Assembly (NCBI RefSeq): GCF_016595245.1
Contig: NZ_JAENHM010000087.1
Coordinates: 51,332-115,331 of the forward strand
DNA length: 64,000 nucleotides
Source: Azospirillum endophyticum
Lineage (GTDB): Bacteria > Pseudomonadota > Alphaproteobacteria > Azospirillales > Azospirillaceae
Reading direction: 5' to 3'
The notes under the pieces were generated by a model. The model was given only the letters and a program-made list of their open reading frames with translations, ran no database searches and was not told the DNA's origin. Below are positions 29,093 to 37,987 of the stretch, in pieces; within the stretch, counting starts at the first letter, position 1; each line of letters opens with the position of its first letter. A program made the translations under genes and the position numbers.

Positions 29093-31183
29093 ATGACGAA
29101 GGACGTGAACAACGGCGGGGACGACGGCATGCCGGCCCGACAGAGCGGCAGCGCCCGGTACGATGCCGGTCCTGTGGTTTCACCATCCGTTCGTTTTCGC
29201 TGGACGGTTGTATTTCTCGTCCTGTTCTGGGTGATTCTGCTCCGGTCCGCCGGTGCGGCGGGCGCGGCGGAACCGGGTGCCCCGCCACTGCTGCTGGGAC
29301 CATCCACCGCCAGCGCGACGCTGGCCGGCCATTTCGCCCGGTTGATCGATCCCGACCGCAAACTCGACTTCGCCGACATCCTCAATGCCGACGCCGAGGG
29401 GCGAATGGAGCCGCGGGAGGATTTCCGCGGCGCCGGCCAGACCCGCGACATCCATTGGTACCGGTTCGACCTGATGCGCGAAGCCGGCGCCCCGGCGGAC
29501 TGGTTCCTGGAGATGGGCGAAGCCTATATCGACCATCTCGACCTGTTCATCCCCAAGGCGACCGCCGTCGCCGGCCGGCCTCGGGAGCCTGGCGCCTATC
29601 GGCTGGTCCGACTGGGCGATTTCGTTCCCTTCAGCCAGCGCCCGATGAAGACCCGGCTGCATGCCGTGGCGCTGACCCTGCCGGAAGGAAAGCCGGTTTC
29701 GCTCTATCTGCGCGTCGATTCGGTCAGCGCCATCCGGCTGTCGGCGCGGGTGTGGGCGCCCAGCGCCTATGCCGGCCACCAGACGACGGATTTGCTGTTC
29801 CAGGGGCTGTTCCTGGGGGTGCTGGGCATCCTGGCGCTGGGCTATGCCGCGCTGGGCCTGCTGCTGCGCGACGGGGCTTTGCTGGCCTACAGCGGCTACG
29901 CCGCCACCGTCTCCTGCTATTATCTGTTCGCCAACGGCATCGGCGCGGCCCTGCTGCCGGACATGCCGGGCTGGTTCATGAACATGATGGTGGGCAGCAG
30001 CGGTTTCCTGGGCTTCGCCGCCGGACTCATCATGTGGGTCTATATCCTCGACCTGCGGAACCGGGCACCCCGGCTGCGCCGTTGTTGCCAGGGGCTGGCG
30101 CTGCTGACCCTGCTGATGCTGCCGACGACGGTATCGCCGCTCTATGCCCTGACCAATCCGGTGGTGACGCTGTCGGCGCTGGTCGTGGTGGTGATCGCGC
30201 TGGTGCTGACCGCGCGGATGGTCTGGCTGAATCCCGACGACCTCACCCCGCGCTTCTATCTGGGCAGCACGCTGATCTCGCTCGGCGGGCTCCTGCTGGC
30301 TCAGATGTCCCTGCGCGGCATGCTGCCGGCCGATTTCGCCATCGCCGATCCCTACCAGATCTGCTCGATGCTGGCGGTGCTGGTGCTGGGCACCGGCCTT
30401 ACTCTGCGCATCGGCCGGATGCAGTCGGAGCGGCTGCGCGCCCGCGAGGAATCGGCCTTCGCCACCAAGCGGGCGGAAGAGCAGCGCCGCTTCGTCGCCA
30501 TGCTGTCGCACGAGTTCCGCACCCCGCTTGCCTCAATCGACAGCGCGGCCCAGATGATCGAGCTGTCGGGTGCGGTCGAGGTCCCGTCAGCCTTGACCCG
30601 CCTGGAGCGCATCCGCACCACCACCCGCAAGATGGCGGAATTGGTCGACCTGTTCCTGTCCGCCGATGCGCTGGACCAGGGGGCGCTGGCCTTGAAGCCG
30701 GAGCCGGTGGCGCTGGGCCAGCTGATGGAGGAGGTGCTGGGCGGCCTGACGGGAACGGAGGCGGAGGAGCGTCTGGACCTGTCCGTCGAGACGCCCGATC
30801 GCCCGCTGCTCGTCGATGCGCCGTTCCTGGGGGTGGCAATCGGCAATCTGGTGCAGAACGCGCTGCGCTACTCGGCTGCGGACACGCCGGTCCGGGTGAC
30901 CGCCGGCGACGGCGGGGGCGGGATCTTCATCCGCGTCGCCGACCGTGGTCGCGGCATGAGCCCGGACGAGGTGGAGCGCATCGGCTCGATCTATTTCCGC
31001 GCCTCGTCCTCACGCGGGACCAAGGGGTCGGGGCTGGGCCTCTACATGGCGCAGAAGATCGTCGCCGCCCATGGCGGGAGCCTGGCGGTGGAGAGCGCGC
31101 GCGACCAGGGCTCCGTCTTCACCATCAGGATCCCGGACGGCGGCGGACAGCTTCAGATTGCCGAAAGCCTCGCCGCACAGTGA
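29093..31183 (+). CDS. 7TMR-DISM sensor histidine kinase, orphan
   Basis: Membrane kinase of 696 residues. A membrane segment near residues 36-52 leads to a periplasmic 7TMR-DISMED2-like domain (about 75-225), then a seven-helix 7TMR-DISM block (about 230-430), a short coiled coil, a HisKA domain with phosphorylated His about residue 473 in FVAMLSHEFRTPLASI, and a HATPase domain (about 575-690) with NLVQNALRYS, DRGRGMS and GSGLGLYMAQKIV. No response regulator is next to it. The DISMED2 domain suggests a carbohydrate-like or other small-molecule ligand. Confidence 0.88.
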   Translation: MTKDVNNGGDDGMPARQSGSARYDAGPVVSPSVRFRWTVVFLVLFWVILLRSAGAAGAAEPGAPPLLLGPSTASATLAGHFARLIDPDRKLDFADILNADAEGRMEPREDFRGAGQTRDIHWYRFDLMREAGAPADWFLEMGEAYIDHLDLFIPKATAVAGRPREPGAYRLVRLGDFVPFSQRPMKTRLHAVALTLPEGKPVSLYLRVDSVSAIRLSARVWAPSAYAGHQTTDLLFQGLFLGVLGILALGYAALGLLLRDGALLAYSGYAATVSCYYLFANGIGAALLPDMPGWFMNMMVGSSGFLGFAAGLIMWVYILDLRNRAPRLRRCCQGLALLTLLMLPTTVSPLYALTNPVVTLSALVVVVIALVLTARMVWLNPDDLTPRFYLGSTLISLGGLLLAQMSLRGMLPADFAIADPYQICSMLAVLVLGTGLTLRIGRMQSERLRAREESAFATKRAEEQRRFVAMLSHEFRTPLASIDSAAQMIELSGAVEVPSALTRLERIRTTTRKMAELVDLFLSADALDQGALALKPEPVALGQLMEEVLGGLTGTEAEERLDLSVETPDRPLLVDAPFLGVAIGNLVQNALRYSAADTPVRVTAGDGGGGIFIRVADRGRGMSPDEVERIGSIYFRASSSRGTKGSGLGLYMAQKIVAAHGGSLAVESARDQGSVFTIRIPDGGGQLQIAESLAAQ

Positions 31184-31193
31184 TGGCGGTAGC

Positions 31194-31808
31194 TCAATAG
31201 AGAGTCCTCGGCAGTTGCTCCGCCGCCACCCGGTCATAGGACTCGCCGCCTTCGCGCCCGGCGCTGGCTTCCGCCAGCAACGTTCCCACCGATGGCAGAC
31301 CGTTTCGCGCCACCTGTGCCGCCGGATCCCACAGGCGGGAACGCAGCAGGGCGCGGGCGCACTGGAAGAACACCGTCTCGATGGTGACCACCAGCACCGA
31401 CTTCGGCGCCTTGCCGTCAACGGCGAAGCCCTCGCACAGCGCCGGGTCGGCGTCGATCACCGCGGTGCCGTTGACGCGCAGGGTCTCGTTCAGGCCCGGC
31501 ACCAGGAACAGCAGTCCGACCCGCGGATCGGCCAGGATGTTGCGCAGGCTGTCGATGCGGTTGTTGCCGCGGCGGTCGGGGATCAGCAGGGTGCGGTCGT
31601 CCGCCACCCGGACGAAACCCGGCCCGTCGCCGCGCGGCGAGGCGTCCAGCCCGCCCGGACCGCTGGTGGCGAGGACGAAGAAAGGGGACGACTCGATCAG
31701 CGCGCGGTAGCCGGGGGTGAGCGCCGGCACTTCCTTGGCGATGGAGCGGGCGGCCGGCTCGCCATAGAGGGCTTCCAGAGCGGCGAGATCGGCGATCGGT
31801 CGGGTCAT
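31194..31808 (-). CDS. Pyridoxamine 5'-phosphate oxidase-related flavoprotein
   Basis: Product of 204 residues of the PNPOx-like split-barrel family (MSMEG_1061-like). Characteristic blocks are FFVLATSGPGGLDASPRGD, LLIPDRRGNNRIDSLRNIL and VGLLFLVPGLNETLRVNG. It probably binds FMN or F420-like flavins; the substrate is unknown. Its ATG overlaps the stop of the DinB gene by 4 nt (ATGA), so translation is coupled. Confidence 0.85.
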   Translation of the reverse strand: MTRPIADLAALEALYGEPAARSIAKEVPALTPGYRALIESSPFFVLATSGPGGLDASPRGDGPGFVRVADDRTLLIPDRRGNNRIDSLRNILADPRVGLLFLVPGLNETLRVNGTAVIDADPALCEGFAVDGKAPKSVLVVTIETVFFQCARALLRSRLWDPAAQVARNGLPSVGTLLAEASAGREGGESYDRVAAEQLPRTLY

Positions 31809-32305
31809 TGCGGATTCAGCAGGAAGTAGACGAAGTCGACGGACGGTGCATCCAGCCCGAACTGGCTCACCAGCGTGTGAGCCTGCCCACGGTGATGGGT
31901 CTGATGGTTGAAGACGTGGGTCAGGATTTGGCCGAAGGGCAGTTCGTGGGACGTGCCTGCCATGCTGCGGTAGGAAAGGGTCGAGTCGAACCGGTCCACC
32001 GGAATGGATGCCACGACGCGCAGGAGACGCTCGTCCTCCGCTTCGCGGGCGGCGCGCAGGCCGGCGAAATCGTCATGCAGGATTTCGTCGAGCGACGACG
32101 GCTTGGGTCCATACCCCTCGATCCGCTCCAGCCATACCCGGTCGGCGACCAGGATGTGGTTCAGCGTGCCGCGGAGCGAGCCGAAGAAGGCGCCGCGATC
32201 CTCGCGGAACTGCGCATCGGAGAGCGACGCCGCGGCTTCATAAAGGCGGCGGTTGGCCCAGCGGTTGTAGCGGGCGAGGGTCTCGAAATGAGGCTTCGGG
32301 TCCAA
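31805..32305 (-). CDS. DinB-family protein
   Basis: Product of 166 residues of the DinB four-helix bundle family, often metal-dependent thiol transferases. Conserved residues: LARYNRWANRRLYEA at the N terminus, LNHILVADRVWLERI with a metal-ligand His, and VFNHQTHHRGQAHTLV with two more ligands. No ATG fits; a TTG at 32305 with AGAGG upstream is chosen. A TTG at 32392 would add a proline/glycine-rich leader that looks like translated intergenic DNA. Between the ftsK-like and flavoprotein genes. Confidence 0.8.
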   Translation of the reverse strand: MDPKPHFETLARYNRWANRRLYEAAASLSDAQFREDRGAFFGSLRGTLNHILVADRVWLERIEGYGPKPSSLDEILHDDFAGLRAAREAEDERLLRVVASIPVDRFDSTLSYRSMAGTSHELPFGQILTHVFNHQTHHRGQAHTLVSQFGLDAPSVDFVYFLLNPQ

Positions 32306-32388
32306 GGGGAACCTCTTGCTTGCTTGCCCTTTACCGGTCGGAGAGCCCTTTCCCTCTCCCTGGGGAAGAGGGGATCCTGGCGGATTGG

Positions 32389-34332
32389 TCAAACCCCCGC
32401 GCGTTTGGCCGACAGGCCGGCGTGGGACAGCAGGACTTCGCGCTTGCCCTGATGGTTGGCGGCACCGACGACGCGTTCGGTTTCCATCCGCTCCACCAGC
32501 CGGGCGGCGCGGTTGTAGCCGATCTGGAGCTGGCGCTGGATGAAGCTGACCGACACCTTGCCCTCGCGGACCACGAGGTTGACGGCCTGCATGTAGAGGT
32601 CGTCGCCGGTCGCGGCCGAACCGCCGTCCTCGTCCTCCACCGCGGCGGCCTCCTCCTCCTCCTCGGTGATGGCGGTGACGTAGTTGGGGGCACCCTGGGC
32701 CTTGACGTACTGGACGATCTCCTCGACCTCCGAATCGGAGACGAAGGGGCCGTGGACGCGGGTGATGCGGCCGCCGCCCTGCATGTAGAGCATGTCGCCC
32801 TGGCCGAGCAGTTGTTCCGCCCCGGCTTCGCCGAGGATGGTGCGGCTGTCGATCTTGCTGGTGACCTGGAAGCTGATGCGGGTCGGGAAGTTGGCCTTGA
32901 TGGTGCCGGTGATGACGTCGACCGAGGGGCGCTGGGTCGCCATGATCAGGTGGATGCCGGCGGCGCGCGCCATCTGGGCAAGGCGCTGGATCGCCGCCTC
33001 GATCTCCTTGCCGGCGACCAGCATCAGGTCGGCCATCTCGTCGACGATCACGACGATGTAGGGCAGCGGCGTCGGTTCCTGCGGCGTCAGGTCGAAGACG
33101 TTCTCCGGCTCGCCGGGCGGGGTGGCGCGGCGCGGCATCTTCTCGCCGGCCGCGATCATCTCGGCCATGCGGGCGTTGTAGCCCTCGATGTTGCGGACGC
33201 CGAGCTTGGACATCGCCTCGTAGCGGCTTTCCATCTCGCGCACGGCCCAGCGCAGGGCGACCACCGCCTTCTTGGGATCGGTGACGACGGGGGTCAGCAG
33301 ATGCGGGATGCCGTCATAGACCGACAGTTCCAGCATCTTGGGGTCGACCATGATGAAGCGGCAGCGCTCCGGCGGCAGCCGGTAGAGCAGCGACAGGATC
33401 ATGGTGTTGATCGCCACCGACTTGCCCGAGCCCGTCGTTCCGGCGACCAGCAGATGCGGCATGCGGGCGAGGTCGGCGACCACCGGCTCGCCGCTGATGT
33501 CCTTGCCGAGGGCGATGGCGAGCTGGGCCGTCGTGTTGCGGAAGGCGTCGTGGTCGAAGCTTTCGCGCAGGTAGACCATCTCGCGCACCGGGTTGGGCAG
33601 CTCGACGCCGATCACGCTGCGGCCGGGAACGATGGCGATGCGGGCGGTCACCACGCTCATCGAGCGGGCGATGTCGTCGGTCAGGTTGATGACGGTGGCC
33701 GACTTGGTGCCGGGCGCCGGCTCGAACTCGTAGAGCGTCACCACCGGGCCGGGGCGGACATCCATGATCTCGCCGCGGACGCGGAAGTTCTTCAGGACGG
33801 TTTCCAGCATCCGCGCGTTACGCGCCAATACCGCTTCGTCATGCTGCTGCACCGGGCGCGGCGGCGGGGTCTGCAGCAGCGATACGGTGGGCAGCGAATA
33901 GAGTGCGGGATAGTCCATCGGCTCCGCCGGGGCGGCGGGCGCGCAAGGGACGGCCGGGGCGGCAACGGGCGCGCAGGGGGCAGCAGCCTCCGGCAAGGTC
34001 GCGGCGGGCTCCGGGGCAGCGTCGCACGGGGCGGAGGGAGCCGCGGCTTCCGCCGGGTCGCGCGCCTCATAGGCCCATTCGACTCCGGACAGGAAGGCGA
34101 AGCCGGCGACCACCGCCAGCGCTTCGTCCGACAGGTTGGTCGAATAGACGGTGCCGGCGCGCGGCGTGCCGGGCAGGACCTCCACGTCCCACATCACGCG
34201 GCCGTCGGGGCGCGGGTTGGGGACGAGGTTGAAGGGGCGGCCGTTCAGCGCGCACCACAGATTGAACTCGTCGGCGGTCACCACGCCCGCCTGGGTGGGC
34301 GGGGCGGCGAGATGCGGCATACGCGGGGTCAT
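32389..34332 (-). CDS. ftsK: Soluble FtsK/SpoIIIE-type DNA translocase
   Basis: ATPase of 647 residues that resembles the motor part of FtsK but has no membrane helices. A novel N-terminal region (1-90) and an Ala/Pro linker (about 91-140) lead to the alpha domain and the motor, with Walker A GTTGSGKS at residues 298-305, Walker B YIVVIVDEMADLM and a C-terminal gamma winged helix (VSVSFIQRQLQIGYNRAARL) that reads chromosome orientation signals. Probably a second paralogue beside a membrane FtsK elsewhere. Its ATG overlaps the stop of the PAS-protein gene by 4 nt. Confidence 0.88.
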   Translation of the reverse strand: MTPRMPHLAAPPTQAGVVTADEFNLWCALNGRPFNLVPNPRPDGRVMWDVEVLPGTPRAGTVYSTNLSDEALAVVAGFAFLSGVEWAYEARDPAEAAAPSAPCDAAPEPAATLPEAAAPCAPVAAPAVPCAPAAPAEPMDYPALYSLPTVSLLQTPPPRPVQQHDEAVLARNARMLETVLKNFRVRGEIMDVRPGPVVTLYEFEPAPGTKSATVINLTDDIARSMSVVTARIAIVPGRSVIGVELPNPVREMVYLRESFDHDAFRNTTAQLAIALGKDISGEPVVADLARMPHLLVAGTTGSGKSVAINTMILSLLYRLPPERCRFIMVDPKMLELSVYDGIPHLLTPVVTDPKKAVVALRWAVREMESRYEAMSKLGVRNIEGYNARMAEMIAAGEKMPRRATPPGEPENVFDLTPQEPTPLPYIVVIVDEMADLMLVAGKEIEAAIQRLAQMARAAGIHLIMATQRPSVDVITGTIKANFPTRISFQVTSKIDSRTILGEAGAEQLLGQGDMLYMQGGGRITRVHGPFVSDSEVEEIVQYVKAQGAPNYVTAITEEEEEAAAVEDEDGGSAATGDDLYMQAVNLVVREGKVSVSFIQRQLQIGYNRAARLVERMETERVVGAANHQGKREVLLSHAGLSAKRAGV

Positions 34333-34886
34333 GCCGAGGCTCCCGGCTTCTGAACGGTGAGGGGGACTGGACCGGAGGAGCCGCCGCCCGGCCCCGGGGC
34401 CGGCCCGGGGGAGTGTGTCGGCGGACGGGCCGCCAGCTCACGCGGCGTCATTTCGTAGGCGGCGACCAGCAGCTTGTCGATGCTGGTCCCGTCGCTGGAC
34501 ATCGGCAGGACCAGACGTTCGAAGCTGCGGGTGCGCCCGCCGAAGACGGCGGTGTGGACGCGGGCGACGGGCAGCCGCTCGCGGCGCACCGTCTCGTATT
34601 CCGGTTGCAGGACGGCGCGCTGTTCCGGCGGCAGATCGTCCAGCGTGGCGCCGAGCCGCGACTGGCCGAAGGCGGCGGCCAATGCCCTGCCGTAATAGGA
34701 GTAGACGAAGGTGCCGGCTTCCTCCCCGATCACCTCGAAGACGGCGATGTTGTCCTTCCACGGCCGCAGATCGGCCGGGGCGATGCTGCTGGGGACCGGC
34801 GGACGGCCGGCGACGGATTTGGTGAGCCAGAATTCGAGCAGGCCGCTGAGATACGGCGTCGCCAGCTCGGTTCTTTCCTTGGTCAT
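34329..34886 (-). CDS. PAS-domain (PAS_5-like) protein
   Basis: Product of 185 residues. A PAS-type fold spans about residues 10-150: LSGLLEFWLTKSVAGRPPVP, DIAVFEV-like core and FVYSYYGRALAAAFG, followed by FERLVLPMSSDG. This is the type common in Azospirillum-like genomes without an output domain. The C-terminal 35 residues are proline/glycine-rich. The start MTKERTEL is used. It shares an ATGA overlap with the soluble FtsK gene, suggesting joint production; the functional link is unknown. Confidence 0.75.
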   Translation of the reverse strand: MTKERTELATPYLSGLLEFWLTKSVAGRPPVPSSIAPADLRPWKDNIAVFEVIGEEAGTFVYSYYGRALAAAFGQSRLGATLDDLPPEQRAVLQPEYETVRRERLPVARVHTAVFGGRTRSFERLVLPMSSDGTSIDKLLVAAYEMTPRELAARPPTHSPGPAPGPGGGSSGPVPLTVQKPGASA

Positions 34887-35039
34887 GACAATCGCAGCTG
34901 GACGGGCGGCGCTCCGACGGGATGATGCCGCCGGAGCTTTCAAGAGCCGCCGGAACCATACCCGCAAGGGCCGGTGCGGCGCAACCGCAAGGGCCAAGCC
35001 CGGCAGGAGCGCCACACTCAAGCTTTCATCGGCGCTTCA

Positions 35040-35699
35040 TCATGCGGCGCAGGTCACGCCGGTGCCGCCAAGCCCGCAATAGCCGTTGGGATTCTTGGCG
35101 AGATACTGCTGGTGGTAGCCTTCCGCGAAGTAGAAGGGCGGGGCCTCGCGGATCTCGGTGGTGACCGGGCCGTAGCCGGCCTGGGCCAGCCGCTCCTGGT
35201 AGGCGGCCAGCGTCGCTTCCGCCGCCGCCTTCTGGGCGGGGCTGTGGGTGTAGACGGCGGACCGGTACTGGGTGCCGACATCGTTGCCCTGGCGCATGCC
35301 CTGGGTCGGGTCGTGCGACTCCCAGAAGACGCGCAGCAGATCCTCCGTCGTCACCATGGCCGGGTCGTAGACGACGCGCACCGCCTCGGTATGGCCGGTG
35401 CGGCCGGAACAGACCTCCTCATAGGTCGGGTTCGGGGTGTGGCCGCCCTGATAGCCGACGGCGGTGACCCAGACGCCGGGAACCTGCCAGAACTTGCGCT
35501 CCGCCCCCCAGAAGCAGCCGAGCCCGAGGTCGAGAACCTCCAGCCCCGGCGGATAGGGCGCGGTCAGGCGGTGGCCGTTGACATGATGCTGTTCGGGAAC
35601 CGGGATCGGTTGGCTGCGGCCGGGCAGCGCCTCCTCCGGCGTCGGCAGCGTCGCCGGCTTGCGCAGAAAATGCCCCAGCATGGTCGGGTCTCCCATCAA
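35040..35699 (-). CDS. msrA: Peptide methionine sulfoxide reductase MsrA
   Basis: Product of 219 residues that reduces methionine-S-sulfoxide. The active site is GLGCFWGAERKFW, with the catalytic Cys about residue 62. Further family blocks are YQGGHTPNPTYEEVCSGRTGHTEAV and FYFAEGYHQQYLAKNPNGYCGLGGTG; C-terminal cysteines can serve as resolving residues. The 45-residue N-terminal extension (PGRSQPIPVPEQHHVNG) is common in proteobacterial MsrA. No msrB is adjacent. ATG at 35699 or the next codon. Confidence 0.95.
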   Translation of the reverse strand: MMGDPTMLGHFLRKPATLPTPEEALPGRSQPIPVPEQHHVNGHRLTAPYPPGLEVLDLGLGCFWGAERKFWQVPGVWVTAVGYQGGHTPNPTYEEVCSGRTGHTEAVRVVYDPAMVTTEDLLRVFWESHDPTQGMRQGNDVGTQYRSAVYTHSPAQKAAAEATLAAYQERLAQAGYGPVTTEIREAPPFYFAEGYHQQYLAKNPNGYCGLGGTGVTCAA

Positions 35700-35893
35700 T
35701 GACGATCCGTGGGATCGATAACGGTGCGTTCGAGTGACCTCTTATGTCGGGTGGCGGCCGGGCCGCGGCAAGGTGGCGCAGGGAAGGGGAGGATGCAGGG
35801 GAAGAGGCTGGGCGCGTCCAGGTCATGGACCTTCCGGCGGTTCCGCGCGTTTGATCCTGTGACCCAGGAGGAACCTGAAAAAGGAGAGCCATC

Positions 35894-36355
35894 ATGGCGA
35901 GCACCACCGACGACCGCCTGATCCAGTCGCTGATCGACCACGGCCGCCGCAACGGCAACCGCCTGAGCGCCGAGGCGCTGGGCGGCATCCTGCCCGTGGA
36001 CACGATGACGCCGGAGGAAACCGCCGCGGTGATCGAGCGCGTCGAGGCGGCCGGCGTCGAGGTCGAACTGGACGATTCCCGTCTGATGCGGGGCCGCCCC
36101 AACCCGGCGCCGGCCCGGCAGACCGGCGATTACCACCGCGGCGACGGCGTGGTGGACATGGCGAACCCGGCAGCCCCGGCGGTGTCGGCTCCCGGTGCGG
36201 TGCCCTCGCGCCACGGCTGGGCCGACGACATCGCCAACGGCCATGCCGGTGGCCACCATGGCGACGTGCCGAGCTGGAAGCGGAACGGCGTGGAAATGCT
36301 GCCGCTCGCCTCCGTCGCCCTGGTGGCGGTGGTGATGATCGCGGCGCTCGGCTAA
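35894..36355 (+). CDS. Sigma-70 region 1.1-like protein with C-terminal membrane anchor
   Basis: Product of 153 residues. Residues about 8-62 (LIQSLIDHGRRNGNRLS, ILPVDTMTPEETAAVIERVE, GVEVELDD) match the pattern of sigma-70 region 1.1: a helical domain with the Gly after the first helix, LP, and the GVEV-DD ending. No other sigma regions follow. A polar His/Gly-rich linker (about 65-130) leads to one hydrophobic C-terminal segment (LPLASVALVAVVMIAAL). AAAAGGAGAG precedes the ATG. Role unknown; a membrane-tethered mimic is inference. Confidence 0.65.
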   Translation: MASTTDDRLIQSLIDHGRRNGNRLSAEALGGILPVDTMTPEETAAVIERVEAAGVEVELDDSRLMRGRPNPAPARQTGDYHRGDGVVDMANPAAPAVSAPGAVPSRHGWADDIANGHAGGHHGDVPSWKRNGVEMLPLASVALVAVVMIAALG

Positions 36356-36375
36356 ACGGCCTTGTCCGGCGGTCG

Positions 36376-37218
36376 TCAGCCGGTTGCCAGTGCGTGGATG
36401 AGGATGGCGGCGGTGGCGGCGACGTTCAGCGACTGGACGCGCCCGCTGCCGGGAATGGTCAGCACCGCCTCGCACGCCGCCAGCGTTGCCGACGGGATGC
36501 CGTTCTCCTCGTTGCCCAGCACGACGGCGGGCGGCTTGGTATCCTGCTTGCCCCGCCAGCCGGCCAGCGCGCCGGCATCGACCGTCGGCCGGGTCTGGTC
36601 CAGGGCCGTCCCGAACACCCGATGGCTGGCCCGCAGCCGTTTCAGCACGGCCGGCAGGGCCGGCGCGCGCTCCAGCACAACCCACTCGAACCCGCCCTCG
36701 GCCACGCGATAGGCGGCCTCCGACGGCAGGGCCTGGCCCGGATGGTCGGAGACCAGGACGCGGGGCAGGCCGAAGAAGGCGGCGGTGCGCAGGATGGCGC
36801 CCAGATTGTGCGGGTTGCCGACGCCGTCGAGGATCAGCAGCGGTTCCGAGGCCCGGCGCGCGGCCTCGGTGTCGAACAGCGGCAGCGTCCGTGGCGCCAT
36901 CAGCGCCACCACCCCGCCATGCAGCACCGTGCCGGCGACCTTCGCCAGTTCCTCCGCCTCCACCATGCGGTAGGGTTTGCGGGATGCCGCCATCGCCTTG
37001 CAGAAGCCGCCGACCGCCGGCTTCAGCCGCTCGTCGAAGAACAGCCGCTCCACCCGCTCCGGTTCATGGGCGAAGATGGCCGAGACGGCGGCCAGGCCGG
37101 CGACGCGGAACAGCTTGCGCTGATCGACGCCGTCCGGGGCCGGAGCGGACGGGATGGCGGGGGCGGCGATCCGGGAGCGGGCGCGGCTGGGTTGGGGCGG
37201 ACGTCCGCGCGGAGGCAT
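36376..37218 (-). CDS. SpoU/TrmH-family RNA 2'-O-methyltransferase
   Basis: Product of 280 residues. An N-terminal basic tail, a substrate-binding L30e-like domain (about 33-110: LFRVAGLAAVSAIF), and a C-terminal SPOUT methyltransferase domain with motif 1 LLILDGVGNPHNLGAILRTA, motif 2 VVLGNEENGIP and motif 3 LTIPGSGRVQSLNVAATAAI. It methylates rRNA or tRNA ribose with SAM. RlmB-like by layout, but the target cannot be told from sequence alone. Confidence 0.9.
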   Translation of the reverse strand: MPPRGRPPQPSRARSRIAAPAIPSAPAPDGVDQRKLFRVAGLAAVSAIFAHEPERVERLFFDERLKPAVGGFCKAMAASRKPYRMVEAEELAKVAGTVLHGGVVALMAPRTLPLFDTEAARRASEPLLILDGVGNPHNLGAILRTAAFFGLPRVLVSDHPGQALPSEAAYRVAEGGFEWVVLERAPALPAVLKRLRASHRVFGTALDQTRPTVDAGALAGWRGKQDTKPPAVVLGNEENGIPSATLAACEAVLTIPGSGRVQSLNVAATAAILIHALATG

Positions 37219-37266
37219 GGAGAACCTGTCTGTCTGGAAGGGGGCGGCCTGGAAAGAGGCGGCCGC

Positions 37267-37845
37267 CTACAGCAGCTTCACCACCAGGAAGCCGCCGATC
37301 AGCGCCACCGCGAACACGCTGGTGACCAGGGTCAGCCGCTTCTCGATGAAGGCGCGGATCGGCGGGCCGAAGAAGTACAGCAGCGCCGCCACCAGATAGA
37401 AGCGGATCGACCGCGAGATGATCGACGCGCCGATGAACACCCACAGCGGCAGGTGCGCCACGCCGGCGGTGATGGTCAGCAGCTTGTAGGGGATGGGCGT
37501 CATGCCCTTGATGATCAGGATCTCCGCCCCGTACTCGACGAAGGTCAGGCGCAGCTGCTCGAACTTGTCGGTCAGGTGATAGAACTCGATCACCCAGCGG
37601 CCGATCGTCTCGTACAGGAAATAGCCGATCATGTAGCCGGCGATGCCGCCGACGACCGAGGCCAGCGTGCAGATCGTCGCCAGCTTCCACGCCGCCTTGC
37701 GGTTGGCGATGACCATCGGCACCAGCAGCAGGTCCGGCGGCAGCGGGAAGAAGGAGCTTTCGGCGAAGGACACCCCGGCCAGCCAGGCGGTCGAATCCTT
37801 CGACGCAGCCTTGGCCATCGTCCAGTCGTAAAGACGCTTCAGCAT
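37267..37845 (-). CDS. YqaA/DedA-type membrane protein
   Basis: Inner-membrane protein of 192 residues with five or so hydrophobic segments and VTT/DedA-type features: FAESSFFPLPPDLLLVP, AGYMIGYFLYETIG and IIKGMTPIPYKLLTITAGV. Family members are lipid scramblases or transporters of undecaprenyl phosphate and related lipids, but the YqaA branch is uncharacterised. The start MLKRLYDW is chosen; the same frame is open for 69 further codons that are not membrane-protein-like. Confidence 0.85.
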   Translation of the reverse strand: MLKRLYDWTMAKAASKDSTAWLAGVSFAESSFFPLPPDLLLVPMVIANRKAAWKLATICTLASVVGGIAGYMIGYFLYETIGRWVIEFYHLTDKFEQLRLTFVEYGAEILIIKGMTPIPYKLLTITAGVAHLPLWVFIGASIISRSIRFYLVAALLYFFGPPIRAFIEKRLTLVTSVFAVALIGGFLVVKLL

Positions 37846-37933
37846 GAATGGGCCGTCCTTCGTCGCTGCCGTTGCGGTGCACGAGGCCTCTTTTAAGCGT
37901 GACGGTTCCGGTGCGCCAGTGCCCAATTCGATC

Positions 37934-37963
37934 GCCTCCGGACAGGGAACACCGTCCGGAGGC
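37934..37963 (-). terminator. Hairpin downstream of ygjV-like gene
   Basis: A perfect 10-bp stem, GCCTCCGGAC paired with GTCCGGAGGC, and 10-nt loop, 24 bp past the stop of the membrane-protein gene. No T run is seen. Confidence 0.55.
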
Positions 37964-37987
37964 ATTAGCCCGTTCCGGCAGGACGGT

